Source: Planctomycetota bacterium
GTDB lineage: Bacteria > Planctomycetota > Planctomycetia > Gemmatales > Gemmataceae
Reading direction: 5' to 3'
NCBI GenBank assembly: GCA_016873095.1
Contig: VGYC01000005.1
Coordinates: 1 to 64,000 of the forward strand
DNA length: 64,000 nucleotides
A model generated the notes under the pieces. The model saw only the letters and a list, made by a program, of their open reading frames with translations. It did no database searches and was not told where the DNA came from. Within the stretch, counting starts at the first letter, position 1. The number at the start of each line of letters is the position of its first letter. Below are positions 32,994 through 42,297 of the stretch, in pieces. A program made the position numbers and the translations under genes.

Positions 32994-35084
32994 ATGCGCC
33001 AGTGGTTGCGACCGGTCATGCCTTGTCTCGTGATTCTGCTCGGCGTGCGCGACGCTCACGGGCAATACAAGCACGCACAGCTGCCGCTGAAGCACTTGCC
33101 GCAGGACCACGCCTATCAGCGAGAATTGCGCAGCTACCTGATGTCGCTGCGAGAAAAAGACCTGATCGTGGAGCGCCGCGAGTTCAAGATCTCGACGCCG
33201 GTCGATCCCGAGGAGCAATTCCGCCTGTGGCTGCTGACGTTGAACACACCGCAGGTGGGCGCGGCCACGTTGCCGGCGTCCGCGTTTCTGCTGCATGCCA
33301 TCGAAGGACACAAGGGACTGGCCATGCCGGCCATGCCCGCCGACTCGCAGATGCTGGCATGGCTGGCGAACTGGGATCAGCCCGGCAATCCTCAGCGCGG
33401 CTCGCCGGCGCTCAAACGGCGTGCCCTGGTGCTGGCCATCGTGGACCTGGTGATGCTCGACTACTTGTACGAACATGCTCCGCAGGGCGCCGATCGCGCC
33501 GATTTCCTCGGTGGCAACCTGATCTGGATCGGCTACTCCTGCATGGTTGGCCGAGACTTGCTGCCCGCCGCGACGCGCGCCGCCCTGGATACCGGACTGA
33601 AAAAGCACATGGACCGGCTCGCGAAGTGGGGTCCGCGAGGCGCCATGACCGACATGGACCTGTTCGCTCCTGTCGGCATGTGGTACGTCGCCAAGGCGCT
33701 CGGCACACCGGAAGCGAAACGCCTGGCGGAAAGCTATAGCAAGCGGCTGTTCACGGAGGAGCGCTTCTTCCACCCTGCCGGCTATTTCGTTGACGTTGGC
33801 TGCTTCGACACGTCGTATAACGGCATCAGCTTGTATTTCGCCACCTGGACGGCGCTGGCGAGCGAGTGGTCATTTGCCCGCGAGGCGGTGGACCGAGCGC
33901 ATCGCTTGCGCGCTCATCTGTGCTTGCCGGACCCGGACGGTCAGCAATTCGGTCCAAGCCACATGAGTTCGCGGACCTCTGCCGACCCGCCGCGCGACCA
34001 GTGGAACTTTCCGCATCGTCCTTATGCCGCCGCCATGGTGACCGACGAGGCGTTGCCGCTGGCGCCACTGCCGTCGGCCGAAGCGTTGCGAGCCGCCCCG
34101 GGCCGCCTGAATGCCTACTTTGACGGCCTGTTTACCAAACCGCGGAAGTTGCAGCCATCGCCATGGATGGAAACTCACTGGAGCGGCTACCTCAACTTTC
34201 CGCACGAGCACTATCCGAAGGGACACTATGCCCGCCGGCTGCAACTCCAGAAGACGTCGGCGCCGCTGACAACACCGCTGTATCAGCGCGACGAACGATT
34301 CCTGCGCGAGTTTGACAGAGCGTTCGTGATTGCGCGTCACGACGATTTCGCGGCCGTGATCCACACCGGTCCGGTGCGCGGCTGGCCCTACGGCTTCGGT
34401 GGCGGTCAGCTCTCCGCATTCTGGACGCCCGCCGGCGGAGCGTCGGTGCTCGGCCGACGCCGCGGCATGCAAGGCCCCGTTACCGATGCTCTCGAGGAGT
34501 GGCGAACATGGCCCACGCACGCTGTCAGCGGCATCACGATGGACGGCGAATTCCTGACGTCCAACGCGATCAAGCAGCCACGCGTGCAGACCACCAAGAA
34601 AGGCATGGATGCCATCGTTCAGGTCGAAGGAGACATCCCGGCCAAAGACGCAAAGACCGCGCCTGCCTACCAGCGCCGCTTCGCCATCAGCCGTGCCGGC
34701 GTGACCGTGACAACGACCCTCAAGACACGGGCGCCGGCGCAATTCAAGGAACTGCGCGAAACGTTGCCGCTGTTTCTACACGAGGAAGCCCAGGTAAAGA
34801 ATGCCGGCGTCAAGATCGAATTCCAGGTGCAGGATCGCTGGATGCAAGCCGTTGCCAGGCCTGTGGCCGACGTCAAGGCCGTTCGCGTCCAGCGCTTGAA
34901 AGGCGGGATGCTGCTGACATTCGACAGACCGCGCACCGTCGAGGTGTCCCCACGCAACTGGACCGATGGCTACCAGACACGCGCGACCTGCCGGACGCTG
35001 CTCGTTGGTTTGCTGCAGAGCGGACGCGGCGACGGCCAGAACTTCGGCATCGAGTACACACTGACGCCGCTCGGCAGGAAATAG
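32994..35084 (+). CDS. secreted hypothetical protein, 696 residues
   Basis: It begins with a signal peptide (MRQWLRPVMPCLVILLGV). The middle is helix-rich with DYLYEHAPQGADRADF, YNGISLYFATWTALA and GYLNFPHEHYPKGHY, suggesting an alpha/alpha toroid as in heparinase- or alginate lyase-type enzymes, followed by beta-rich sequence (RFAISRAGVTVTTTLKTRAP, then AVRVQRLKGGMLLTF). I cannot name the family. Polysaccharide binding or cleavage is a guess from architecture. The gene starts 33 bp after the kinase-WD40 stop, so it may belong to the same transcript. Confidence 0.7.
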   Translation: MRQWLRPVMPCLVILLGVRDAHGQYKHAQLPLKHLPQDHAYQRELRSYLMSLREKDLIVERREFKISTPVDPEEQFRLWLLTLNTPQVGAATLPASAFLLHAIEGHKGLAMPAMPADSQMLAWLANWDQPGNPQRGSPALKRRALVLAIVDLVMLDYLYEHAPQGADRADFLGGNLIWIGYSCMVGRDLLPAATRAALDTGLKKHMDRLAKWGPRGAMTDMDLFAPVGMWYVAKALGTPEAKRLAESYSKRLFTEERFFHPAGYFVDVGCFDTSYNGISLYFATWTALASEWSFAREAVDRAHRLRAHLCLPDPDGQQFGPSHMSSRTSADPPRDQWNFPHRPYAAAMVTDEALPLAPLPSAEALRAAPGRLNAYFDGLFTKPRKLQPSPWMETHWSGYLNFPHEHYPKGHYARRLQLQKTSAPLTTPLYQRDERFLREFDRAFVIARHDDFAAVIHTGPVRGWPYGFGGGQLSAFWTPAGGASVLGRRRGMQGPVTDALEEWRTWPTHAVSGITMDGEFLTSNAIKQPRVQTTKKGMDAIVQVEGDIPAKDAKTAPAYQRRFAISRAGVTVTTTLKTRAPAQFKELRETLPLFLHEEAQVKNAGVKIEFQVQDRWMQAVARPVADVKAVRVQRLKGGMLLTFDRPRTVEVSPRNWTDGYQTRATCRTLLVGLLQSGRGDGQNFGIEYTLTPLGRK

Positions 35085-35106
35085 GCGAGGAACTTGGTTC
35101 GGATGG

Positions 35107-35997
35107 TCAGCGCAGCCCGTGCTCGCGCATCCAGGCAACATACGTCCGGGCGTAATGATCAAGGTTGGCAAGCGCGCCGCCGCTGCGGATGGGGGAGCAC
35201 ATCTCGTACGTGGCAATGCCGTCGAAGCCCCCCGCCCGCAAGCCTTCAAAGAAGGCGGCGTAGTTGATGAAGCCTGTGCCGAAGGGAACCGCCCGGACCA
35301 AGTCGGGCGTCGCCGGTTCGTAGTTCACCAGGTCCGGACGATAGTGGAAGCGCGGCAGGCGAACGTAGTCGGCATTCGTGGTGATGATGGTGTGCGAGCC
35401 GGCGGTGCGTGCGGCCTCGAACAGGTCTTCGCCGCGCAGGGCCGGCGACCAGGCGTCGAAGCCAAGCTTGCAGTTTGGCCGATCCACGTCGTGCAGCAAT
35501 TCCAGCAAGGCCGTCGTATGCACGCCGACGTCATGATGGTTCTGAACGGCGACCGTGATTCCGAAGGCAGCCGCGCGGTCGCAGATTTCACGAAGCGTCG
35601 CGGCAGTTTGCTTCCACACAGCCGATGGACCGATGCTGGGGGATTCGTATGCCGTGAACACGCGAACCACGTGTGCGCCCAGTTGTGAGCCGATGCGACA
35701 CAGCGATTCGACATAGGCGATCTGCATTTCCAGAAAGGGAACCTCGGCGGCGACACTGCCTCCAAAGTCGGTGTAGGCCGCGACGACAGCGCACTTCAGA
35801 CCGGCCTCGTGCAACTCGCGCTGCAGGGCGGCAATTTGCTGGTCGTCAACGTCGAGGGGCGACAGGTGCGGTCGTTTGCCCGCCAGCATGACCGCGTCAA
35901 AGCCCAGTTCGCTGGCGCGCCGGACAAACTGCGGCAGGTCCAGCTTGGTCTGGCCCCACAGGCCGCCATAACTGATGGAAAACAGGCTCAGCTGCAT
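35107..35997 (-). CDS. sugar phosphate isomerase/epimerase family protein
   Basis: A 296-residue TIM-barrel protein of the xylose isomerase-like (AP endonuclease 2) family. The start MQLSLFSISYGGLWG and LGFDAVMLAGKRPHLSPLD fit. Putative metal ligands are in VAVQNHHDVGVHT, LGFDAWSPAL and YEMCSP. No signal peptide is seen, so it is cytoplasmic. Its substrate is probably a sugar or inositol derivative, as for the Gfo/Idh enzyme in this window. It converges on the secreted protein gene 23 bp away and is followed by a 145-bp gap. Confidence 0.87.
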   Translation of the reverse strand: MQLSLFSISYGGLWGQTKLDLPQFVRRASELGFDAVMLAGKRPHLSPLDVDDQQIAALQRELHEAGLKCAVVAAYTDFGGSVAAEVPFLEMQIAYVESLCRIGSQLGAHVVRVFTAYESPSIGPSAVWKQTAATLREICDRAAAFGITVAVQNHHDVGVHTTALLELLHDVDRPNCKLGFDAWSPALRGEDLFEAARTAGSHTIITTNADYVRLPRFHYRPDLVNYEPATPDLVRAVPFGTGFINYAAFFEGLRAGGFDGIATYEMCSPIRSGGALANLDHYARTYVAWMREHGLR

Positions 35998-36143
35998 GCG
36001 TATTACTCGACGCAGTCGTGGCTAGGAATCCAGCTTGATTGTAGCCGGCCGTCCGACGTTTCTCCAACGTTTTTCAACCAGAAGTGCCGCAGGGATCGCG
36101 GGTGTGGCTTGATTAAAGAAAATGAAGATTGAGACTTCTGGCG

Positions 36144-36518
36144 TCAGTTGCCTACCTTGGTGGGGACGAGCAACACGCGCGGAGGATTCCCGGGCACGAC
36201 GCGGACGGCAAATAGCATGTCGCGGCCGGCGAAGAGGAGTGGAGGCCCCTGGTAAAGGACGCGGGTGGTCTGCCGGCCGTCGTAGATGGTTATGAAGCGG
36301 CGGCCTGGCTTGAGATTGATGTCCCAGCCTGTCTTGCCGGGAAAGACCAGCACGGGCAAGCCGCGGCGAACCATGTTGTTTTCGACGGTCGAACCCTGGA
36401 CGATGATGGGCATCTTGAGTTCGTTGACGAAGCCGATGCCCTCGGCGGCAGCGCGGCACGGCAACAGGACGACGGTCGCTAAGCCAAGTACTATCAGGAC
36501 TTTATGTTTAGCAATCAT
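36144..36518 (-). CDS. small secreted hypothetical protein
   Basis: A 124-residue exported protein with signal peptide KHKVLIVLGLATVVLLPCRA. The mature part is beta-rich: VNELKMPIIVQGSTVENNM, then VLVFPGKTGWDINLKPG, RRFITIYDGRQTTRVLYQGP, then LFAVRVVPGNPPRVLLVP. It has no known family name. I take the ATG at 36518, with GAGG upstream; the longer open frame to 37562 runs through other genes and is rejected. Its role is unknown; secreted small proteins of this type recur in planctomycetes. Confidence 0.7.
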   Translation of the reverse strand: MIAKHKVLIVLGLATVVLLPCRAAAEGIGFVNELKMPIIVQGSTVENNMVRRGLPVLVFPGKTGWDINLKPGRRFITIYDGRQTTRVLYQGPPLLFAGRDMLFAVRVVPGNPPRVLLVPTKVGN

Positions 36519-36645
36519 CGGCCGCCTCGTTCCGGCAACCCGCACTTGCGTGGAGACTCTCATAGTCTGAACGAGGCCTGGTGACTTACTTGCGCGACGC
36601 AATGCGAATCGGGAGAGCCTCTGATCTTCGATGGGCGGCGGTTCC

Positions 36646-36843
36646 TCAATCGCCGCCGCCGGATTGACCCGTGAAGCGGATGATGCAATCGTGCGGCGTG
36701 GCCTGCAACAACCGCTGGATCCGCCGAGCCTCGCTATAGCTATAGCAAGTCGCCAGCGGCCTTTCCAGTAGCTCGGGGGCCTGGTCAAAGTTGGGCGCGG
36801 ACCGCAGGAAAACCACGAAGAGTTCATCGTGCTCGGTAGCCAT
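36646..36843 (-). CDS. small conserved hypothetical protein
   Basis: A 65-residue soluble protein with the pattern CYSYSEARRIQRLLQATPHD and the tail CIIRFTGQSGGGD, which I recall as frequent in planctomycete genomes. GGGGGT precedes the ATG. Function unknown. It lies between the secreted protein gene and the sigma operon, with unremarkable spacers on both sides. Confidence 0.65.
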   Translation of the reverse strand: MATEHDELFVVFLRSAPNFDQAPELLERPLATCYSYSEARRIQRLLQATPHDCIIRFTGQSGGGD

Positions 36844-37065
36844 GGCGCACCCCCGGTGACTTTAGACGAGAAACTGGGTTGTTTCGGAATCGAGACGCGA
36901 GAAACCACGCCCCTTGGATTGAGATTGAGAGTAACAAGTGCGCGGCGCGAGTGCAACCGAAAAACAAATTTATTCGCGCGATCCTCACAATGACGGTTGA
37001 CGTTGTGCCGATCGTGCGGCGACCGGCCGTACAGCTTATCCAGATTCCAGCGCGACTCGCGGCCG

Positions 37066-37596
37066 TCAGCGCCGCTTGCCGGCAATGATGTTGACGAGCG
37101 CCTCGCGTCCAGGCCGAATCGTCCGGCCGGCGGCTTCGAGGATGCGTTCCTCGGCGCTACCAGGCGGAGCCATGCCGGCAGCAAGAGGCTGGATGAGTTG
37201 CAGCGTGCGTTCGCCGGTCGAGCGCCATTCGGGTTCCTTGGCCGGGTTGCCGGCGGCGGCGCGGCGCGCGCCAATGAGGTTGTCGGCCACGCCGCGCGAC
37301 AACACTGCCTGCAAGTAATCGCCCATTTGCAGCGCCCGCTTTTCATCGTCGTTGCCGGCGGACTGGCGGATCTCGCGCACCAGTGTCTCGGCCACATTCT
37401 GGAATGACTCGGCGCACTGTATCGGCGCCGGCGCCAGCGAAAGCTGAACGCTCTGGTTGACGAGTTTCTCGACCAGTGCCAGATCGTGCTGAAACTGCCG
37501 CAGCCGGTCCTGAATCCTGGCAGCAGGCTCTTGCCCGCGCAGAAAGCTCCCGAGAGCGGCAAACAGGGCGACGATCAGAAGCAGCTTGGTCCTCAT
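37066..37596 (-). CDS. exported hypothetical protein of a sigma-factor operon
   Basis: A 176-residue exported protein with signal peptide MRTKLLLIVALFAALGSFLR. The mature part is helical, with QDRLRQFQHDLALVEKLVNQ and QMGDYLQAVLSRGVADNLIG. It has no metal or catalytic motif that I recognise. The ATG overlaps the stop of the anti-sigma gene (ATGA), so its translation is coupled. It probably works in the envelope with the sigma/anti-sigma pair, perhaps as a sensor; this is inferred from position only. Confidence 0.75.
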   Translation of the reverse strand: MRTKLLLIVALFAALGSFLRGQEPAARIQDRLRQFQHDLALVEKLVNQSVQLSLAPAPIQCAESFQNVAETLVREIRQSAGNDDEKRALQMGDYLQAVLSRGVADNLIGARRAAAGNPAKEPEWRSTGERTLQLIQPLAAGMAPPGSAEERILEAAGRTIRPGREALVNIIAGKRR

Positions 37597-38435
37597 GGCG
37601 TTGCCTCCGTTATGAGGGCATTCAGCTGTTGCTGTCCGGCACGGGCAACAGCGGCGATGCGCAGCCACGGCTCGGCTTGCTCCGGCGGGGCAGCCCTGGC
37701 CAGCTTTTCTGCTTCCTTGCCCGCTTCCGCCAGCCGATTGCGAATCGGCCCCAGGGCACGGCGCCGATCGACAGGCAAGTCGCGTGCCCGCGGCACGATG
37801 CCGCCCTCGACTACCTTGCCATAGAGATCGGCGATCGCGTTCAGTTCCTTCGGCCCGGCCACAGGCGCGAGCGACCGGCCTTCGTCGTGCAGCAGCAGTG
37901 CCAGCGAGGCCAGCGATTCCAGCCGGGCTTCGGCGGTCAACGCCCTGGCGAGATCGAAATTCTTGGCAAGCAACCGGCCGGCCAGCGTGTCCGGCAGTTT
38001 CGACTTTTCCTTGTCGGGATGCGGGTTTTTCTCGACGAGATCCTGTTCAGGCCTGTTGTCGTCCAGGCGGGTCCGGGCGTTGTTCAGCAGGAGGCCAATC
38101 ATGATCAGGATCCCGGCCGCGACCGCGCCCCCGGCCGCTACCATCACCCAGTTTCGCAGCGACATTCCTGCTCGCAGCGGTAGCGTGGCGGGCGGTGGCG
38201 CCGGCGGAAAGGCCATGTCGCTCGCCTCCAGCCCTTGCAACATGGCTTCCTGAAACTGCTGCTTCTTGCCGGAAGGAGGAATCGGTAAGCGCGGCACGCT
38301 TGTTTCGACCAGCGCCAGCTGCGCGCGCCAGCGCCGGCACTCCGAACACGCGGCAAGGTGCGCTTCCGCATCGCCAGGAACCGGTTCGAATTCGGCCCGT
38401 TCAAGCAACGACTGTCGGCAGGTATCGCAGTTCAT
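37593..38435 (-). CDS. zinc-finger anti-sigma factor, membrane-bound
   Basis: A 280-residue protein that begins with a putative zinc-finger (anti-sigma HC2-type) domain: NCDTCRQSLLER then HLAACSECRRWRAQL, giving the Cys/His set. One membrane helix lies near residue 100 (VMVAAGGAVAAGILIMIGLL), and a long extracytoplasmic helical domain follows. By analogy it binds the sigma factor encoded just upstream and releases it after an envelope signal. The ATG at 38435 is chosen; a GTG at 38441 is possible. It starts about 30 bp after the sigma stop and overlaps the next gene. Confidence 0.85.
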   Translation of the reverse strand: MNCDTCRQSLLERAEFEPVPGDAEAHLAACSECRRWRAQLALVETSVPRLPIPPSGKKQQFQEAMLQGLEASDMAFPPAPPPATLPLRAGMSLRNWVMVAAGGAVAAGILIMIGLLLNNARTRLDDNRPEQDLVEKNPHPDKEKSKLPDTLAGRLLAKNFDLARALTAEARLESLASLALLLHDEGRSLAPVAGPKELNAIADLYGKVVEGGIVPRARDLPVDRRRALGPIRNRLAEAGKEAEKLARAAPPEQAEPWLRIAAVARAGQQQLNALITEATP

Positions 38436-38465
38436 TGTCACAAGTTTCAGTCTGCAAGCGAAACA

Positions 38466-39062
38466 CTACATCAGGTACGGCGCCATCACTTCCATGACCT
38501 TCTTGCGGGCCTTGAAGACACGCCAGCGGGCGGTTTCTTCACTGATACCCTGCACGTCGGCGATCTCGCGGAAGGACAGGTCTTCCTCGACGCGGAGCAG
38601 GTAGGCGGCCCGATAATCTCGCGGCAACCGGCCGATGGCTCGGGCCAGGTGCTGGAAGGCCTCGCGGCTCATGGCCTGTTCCTCCGGGCCAGGCTCGGCA
38701 ACGGCGACCTCTTCGGGAAAGGGCTGGCGAACCCGACGATTTGCCCGCCGCAGGTTGGCCAGCCCGTTGTGAGCGATGCGGAACAGCCACGCCTGAAAAT
38801 TTGTGCCCGGCTGAAACGACGACAGCCCGCGGTAGGCCTTCATCAGAGCCTCCTGGGTCAGGTCCTCGGCGGTGTGGGCATCGTGTGTCAAATGATAGAG
38901 CCAGCGATACAGACGATCCCAATAGCGCTCCACCAGGGTGGCAAACGCTTGCCGTTCCCCCTGCCGGGCGCTCTGTATCAGGGCTTGCTCGTCAGCCACA
39001 GGCACGGTTCGAACCGCGGTGCTCACACTCGTAAAACACCCGATGGAAAAGTTCGTTGGCAC
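38466..39062 (-). CDS. ECF RNA polymerase sigma factor
   Basis: A 198-residue sigma-70 family (ECF-type) factor with regions 2 and 4. Region 2 is LVERYWDRLYRWLYHLTHDA then EDLTQEALMKAYRGLSSFQ. Region 4 is LPRDYRAAYLLRVEEDLSF then REIADVQGISEETARWRVFK. It would direct RNA polymerase to an envelope-responsive regulon, restrained by the downstream anti-sigma. The start is a GTG at 39062 with GGAG upstream; a shorter GTG start at 39026 is also possible. It is the first gene of a three-gene operon. Confidence 0.93.
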   Translation of the reverse strand: MPTNFSIGCFTSVSTAVRTVPVADEQALIQSARQGERQAFATLVERYWDRLYRWLYHLTHDAHTAEDLTQEALMKAYRGLSSFQPGTNFQAWLFRIAHNGLANLRRANRRVRQPFPEEVAVAEPGPEEQAMSREAFQHLARAIGRLPRDYRAAYLLRVEEDLSFREIADVQGISEETARWRVFKARKKVMEVMAPYLM

Positions 39063-39435
39063 GGCTCCGCGAGTTTCGCGTCAGCCCCCAGGCCAGCGTG
39101 CGGCGACAACGCAGGCCACGGGCATCTAGCGAATGATTATACAGCAACGAATCGTTCCCAAGGCCGGCGTCGCAAGTCATTGCAGGGTCCATGATTGCAC
39201 ACGATCCTGGTAGGTTCTCGATTCCCTGGATGCGGCATTTTGGATTGCGTTGCGCTTGCGAGTTTTACACACCCACGCGTCCCTTACCCGCTTCAACCAA
39301 GGCTTATTGAGAGTTACCGATCCTGCAACGCTCGATTCGTTGCCGGGGTACCAGAGGGGGGGGTAGAAACGCAATCAATCTTCTTGCCCGGCGGCGGATC
39401 GGTGGTTATTGCATTCACCGATGCAAGGTGGCAAA
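39063..39435. other. intergenic region, 373 bp
   Basis: This spacer separates the minus-strand sigma operon from the plus-strand DUF1553 gene. It should hold promoters for both, but I see no clear pair of hexamers. It contains an eight-G run at 39356-39363. Open readings here lack start signals and family character. Confidence 0.4.
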
Positions 39436-42288
39436 ATGATAGTCATGAAACGGCTGCACGCTACCCTTCTGGCGCTCCTGTTGAGTTGCTATTTCGCCGT
39501 GCCTTCGGAGACTGCGCAACCGGTCAGAGCCGGGGACGCTGTCCGGCATTTTCGTGACGAGGTACGCCCGCTCTTGATTGCGAACTGCGTGGCCTGCCAC
39601 AACTCGAGCAAGAAGAAGGCAGACCTCGACCTGAGCCGGCGCGACACGATGCTCGCAGGCGGAGAAAGCGGAGCCGCCGTCGTTCCTGGGAACCCAGTTG
39701 AGAGTTTGCTGTACAAGAAGATCGCGGCAGGCAAGATGCCGCCCAAGGGAGCCTTGGCCCCTGCGCAGATTGCCGTCATCAAGAAATGGATCGAGCAAGG
39801 GGCACATGACGACGCCGAGCCGTTGCAGGCTGTCGCCGGCACGGAATCCAGCACGCTGTGGTCTTTGCGGCCAATTGCGTACCCCACGCCGCCGCGTAGC
39901 CGGTTCGATCATCTGGCCAGCAATGGCATTGACCGTTTCATCTTCGCGAAGTTGCAAGAAAAGGGACTGGAGCCGTCGCCGCCCGCGGGCGCGCAGGGGT
40001 TGCTGCGGCGCGTGACCATTGATCTGACGGGTTTGCCGCCGACGCCTGAGGATGTGGAGCATTTCCTCGCCAATCGCGCGCCGGATGCATATGAACAGGT
40101 TGTGGACCGCCTGCTGGCGTCGCCGGCCTACGGTGAGCGCTGGGGCCGGCACTGGCTCGACGTGGTCCGTTTCGGCGAGAGCCACGGCTACGAGCAGAAC
40201 CATGTCCGCTTCAACGCCTGGCCCTATCGCGACTATGTCATTCGCTCGTTCAACGAGGACAAGCCTTATCCCGATTTTATCGCCGAGCAACTTGCCGGCG
40301 ATCTAATCGGCAAGGGCAATCCGAAGATCGAAGCAGCCACGGGCTTCCTTGTCGCCGGCGTGCACGACACGGTCGGCATCCAGACCGTGGAGGGGACGCT
40401 GCAGCAGCGGGCCAACGACCTGGAGGACATCGTCGCCACCGTCGGGGCCGCCTTTCTCGGCATGACGATCGGCTGCGCCCGCTGCCACGACCATAAGTTC
40501 GACCCGATTCCGCAGAAAGACTACTATCGGCTGGCAGCCGTCTTCGCCGGCGTCCGACACGGCGAGCGCGAACTGCGGACCAGTGCGCCTGACATGGACG
40601 CCGGCAAGCGTGCCGCGACGAACGAACGGCTGCGCGTCCTGCAAGGCAAGATCGCGGATCTCGACGCCAAGGCGCGGCTGGCGGTCCTGGCAAAACAAGG
40701 TGAGACGAAGGCTCGCCGCCCCGCCGTCAATCCACGCCGCAACGTGGAAACCTTCGCGCCGACACAGGCTCGTTTCATCCGTTTCGATATCCAGGCCACG
40801 CGCGATGGCGCCGAGCCCTGCCTCGACGAGATGGAGGTTTTCGGCCCGGACAGCGAGCGCAACCTCGCGCTTTCCTCCACGGGCGCGACGGCGACGGCTT
40901 CCACGCTCTTGCCTGGCTATCCGATTCATCAGGTACATCACCTCAACGACGGCAAGCACGGCAACGACCATAGCTGGATCAGCAACCAGCCCGGCAAGGG
41001 CTGGGTGCAGATCGCGCTGCCGCGGCCATTACGCATCAACCGCATCGTCTGGAGCCGTGATGCCGGCGAGCCGACGCGCTACGTCGATCGGTTGCCCGTC
41101 GAGTACACGGTTGCTGTGTCGCTTGACGGCCGCGACTGGCAGACGGTGACGACGGGCAAGGATCGGGCGATTGCCAGCGAGGCCATTGCTCCGGCGGTAT
41201 TGCGGAAGATGCTGACGCCCGAACAGCGACGGCAACGCGATGAATGGGTCGCCGAGGCGGAGCGACTGCGGCGGCAGCTCGCCGATCAGGTGTCGGCAAA
41301 GGCCTATGTTGGCATGTTCACCGCGCCGGACACGATCCATCTGCTCCGACGTGGCGACGTGATGCAGAAACGCGAGGTGGTCGCGCCCGCAGCCTTGTCC
41401 GAGGTTCCCGGCTTCTCCGGCGAGCTGGCCATCGATGCCAAGCTCGGCGAGCCGGGCCGGCGGCTGGCGCTGGCTCGCTGGCTGACGGATCCTCGAAATC
41501 CTCTCACTGCGCGAGTGCTGGTCAATCGCGTCTGGCAGCATCACTTCGGCCGCGGGCTCGTCGCCACCGCCAGTGACTTCGGCAAGAACGGCACGCTGCC
41601 GTCACATCCCGAATTGCTCGACTGGCTCGCGCGCTCGTTCATCGACAACGGCTGGCGTTTGAAGGCGTTGCACCGGCTCATCGTCACCAGCCAGGCGTAC
41701 CGGCAAGCAAGCGCGGTGCATGAGAAGGGCGAGGCGGCCGACGCCGGCAATCAGTATCTCTGGCGGGCGCCGTTGCGGCGGCTCGAAGCGGAAGCCCTGC
41801 GCGACGCCTTGCTGCAAACTAGCGGCCAGCTCGATCGCCGCATGGGCGGGCCTGGCTACGCGCTCTTTAAGTACCGCGTCGTCAACATAGGCATATACGA
41901 GCCGCTGACGGAATTCGGCCTGGACACATGGCGGCGCGGCGTCTACTCTCTCGCCGCCCGCTCCATCCGCGATGACCTTCTTGGTAGCTTCGACTGCCCC
42001 GAATCCGCCCAGCGCGCACCGAAGCGCGATGTGACGACCACGCCATTGCAAGCGCTCAGCCTGCTCAACGGACCATTCGCGGTGCAGCAGGCGGAGTTGT
42101 TCGCGCGTCGGGTCAGGCAAGAGGCTGGCGCGGACACCGCGGCGCAGGCGGAGCGTGCATTTCGGCTGGCGCTCGGCCGCGCCCCGTCCCTGGAGGAACG
42201 CCAGGCGGCGCTGGAATTGATCAGCCGGCGCGGACTGGTCGCGCTGTGTCGAGGACTGGTGAACACCAACGAGTTCCTGTACTATTGA
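39436..42288 (+). CDS. DUF1549/DUF1553 cytochrome-type exported protein
   Basis: A 950-residue exported protein with signal peptide KRLHATLLALLLSCYFAVPS. A CVACH motif near residue 53 begins a PSCyt1-like domain, with KMPPKGALAPAQIAVIKKWI after it. DUF1549 follows (RVTIDLTGLPPTPEDVEHFL, AYGERWGRHWLDVVRF), then a second CARCHDHKFDPIPQ near residue 347. A discoidin-like insert lies near 445-580 (LDEMEVFGPDSERNLALSS). DUF1553 closes it (ARVLVNRVWQHHFGRGLVAT, PLQALSLLNGPFAVQQAE). It probably binds heme and acts outside the cytoplasmic membrane, but its substrate is unknown. AGGTGG precedes the ATG at 39436. No DUF1501 partner is adjacent. Confidence 0.92.
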   Translation: MIVMKRLHATLLALLLSCYFAVPSETAQPVRAGDAVRHFRDEVRPLLIANCVACHNSSKKKADLDLSRRDTMLAGGESGAAVVPGNPVESLLYKKIAAGKMPPKGALAPAQIAVIKKWIEQGAHDDAEPLQAVAGTESSTLWSLRPIAYPTPPRSRFDHLASNGIDRFIFAKLQEKGLEPSPPAGAQGLLRRVTIDLTGLPPTPEDVEHFLANRAPDAYEQVVDRLLASPAYGERWGRHWLDVVRFGESHGYEQNHVRFNAWPYRDYVIRSFNEDKPYPDFIAEQLAGDLIGKGNPKIEAATGFLVAGVHDTVGIQTVEGTLQQRANDLEDIVATVGAAFLGMTIGCARCHDHKFDPIPQKDYYRLAAVFAGVRHGERELRTSAPDMDAGKRAATNERLRVLQGKIADLDAKARLAVLAKQGETKARRPAVNPRRNVETFAPTQARFIRFDIQATRDGAEPCLDEMEVFGPDSERNLALSSTGATATASTLLPGYPIHQVHHLNDGKHGNDHSWISNQPGKGWVQIALPRPLRINRIVWSRDAGEPTRYVDRLPVEYTVAVSLDGRDWQTVTTGKDRAIASEAIAPAVLRKMLTPEQRRQRDEWVAEAERLRRQLADQVSAKAYVGMFTAPDTIHLLRRGDVMQKREVVAPAALSEVPGFSGELAIDAKLGEPGRRLALARWLTDPRNPLTARVLVNRVWQHHFGRGLVATASDFGKNGTLPSHPELLDWLARSFIDNGWRLKALHRLIVTSQAYRQASAVHEKGEAADAGNQYLWRAPLRRLEAEALRDALLQTSGQLDRRMGGPGYALFKYRVVNIGIYEPLTEFGLDTWRRGVYSLAARSIRDDLLGSFDCPESAQRAPKRDVTTTPLQALSLLNGPFAVQQAELFARRVRQEAGADTAAQAERAFRLALGRAPSLEERQAALELISRRGLVALCRGLVNTNEFLYY

Positions 42289-42297
42289 GCGAAGCCA

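Noticed and set aside
36519-37562. N-terminal extension of the small secreted protein to 37562
   Set aside because: The extension crosses other genes and would hide the signal peptide; the ATG at 36518 has a ribosome binding site.
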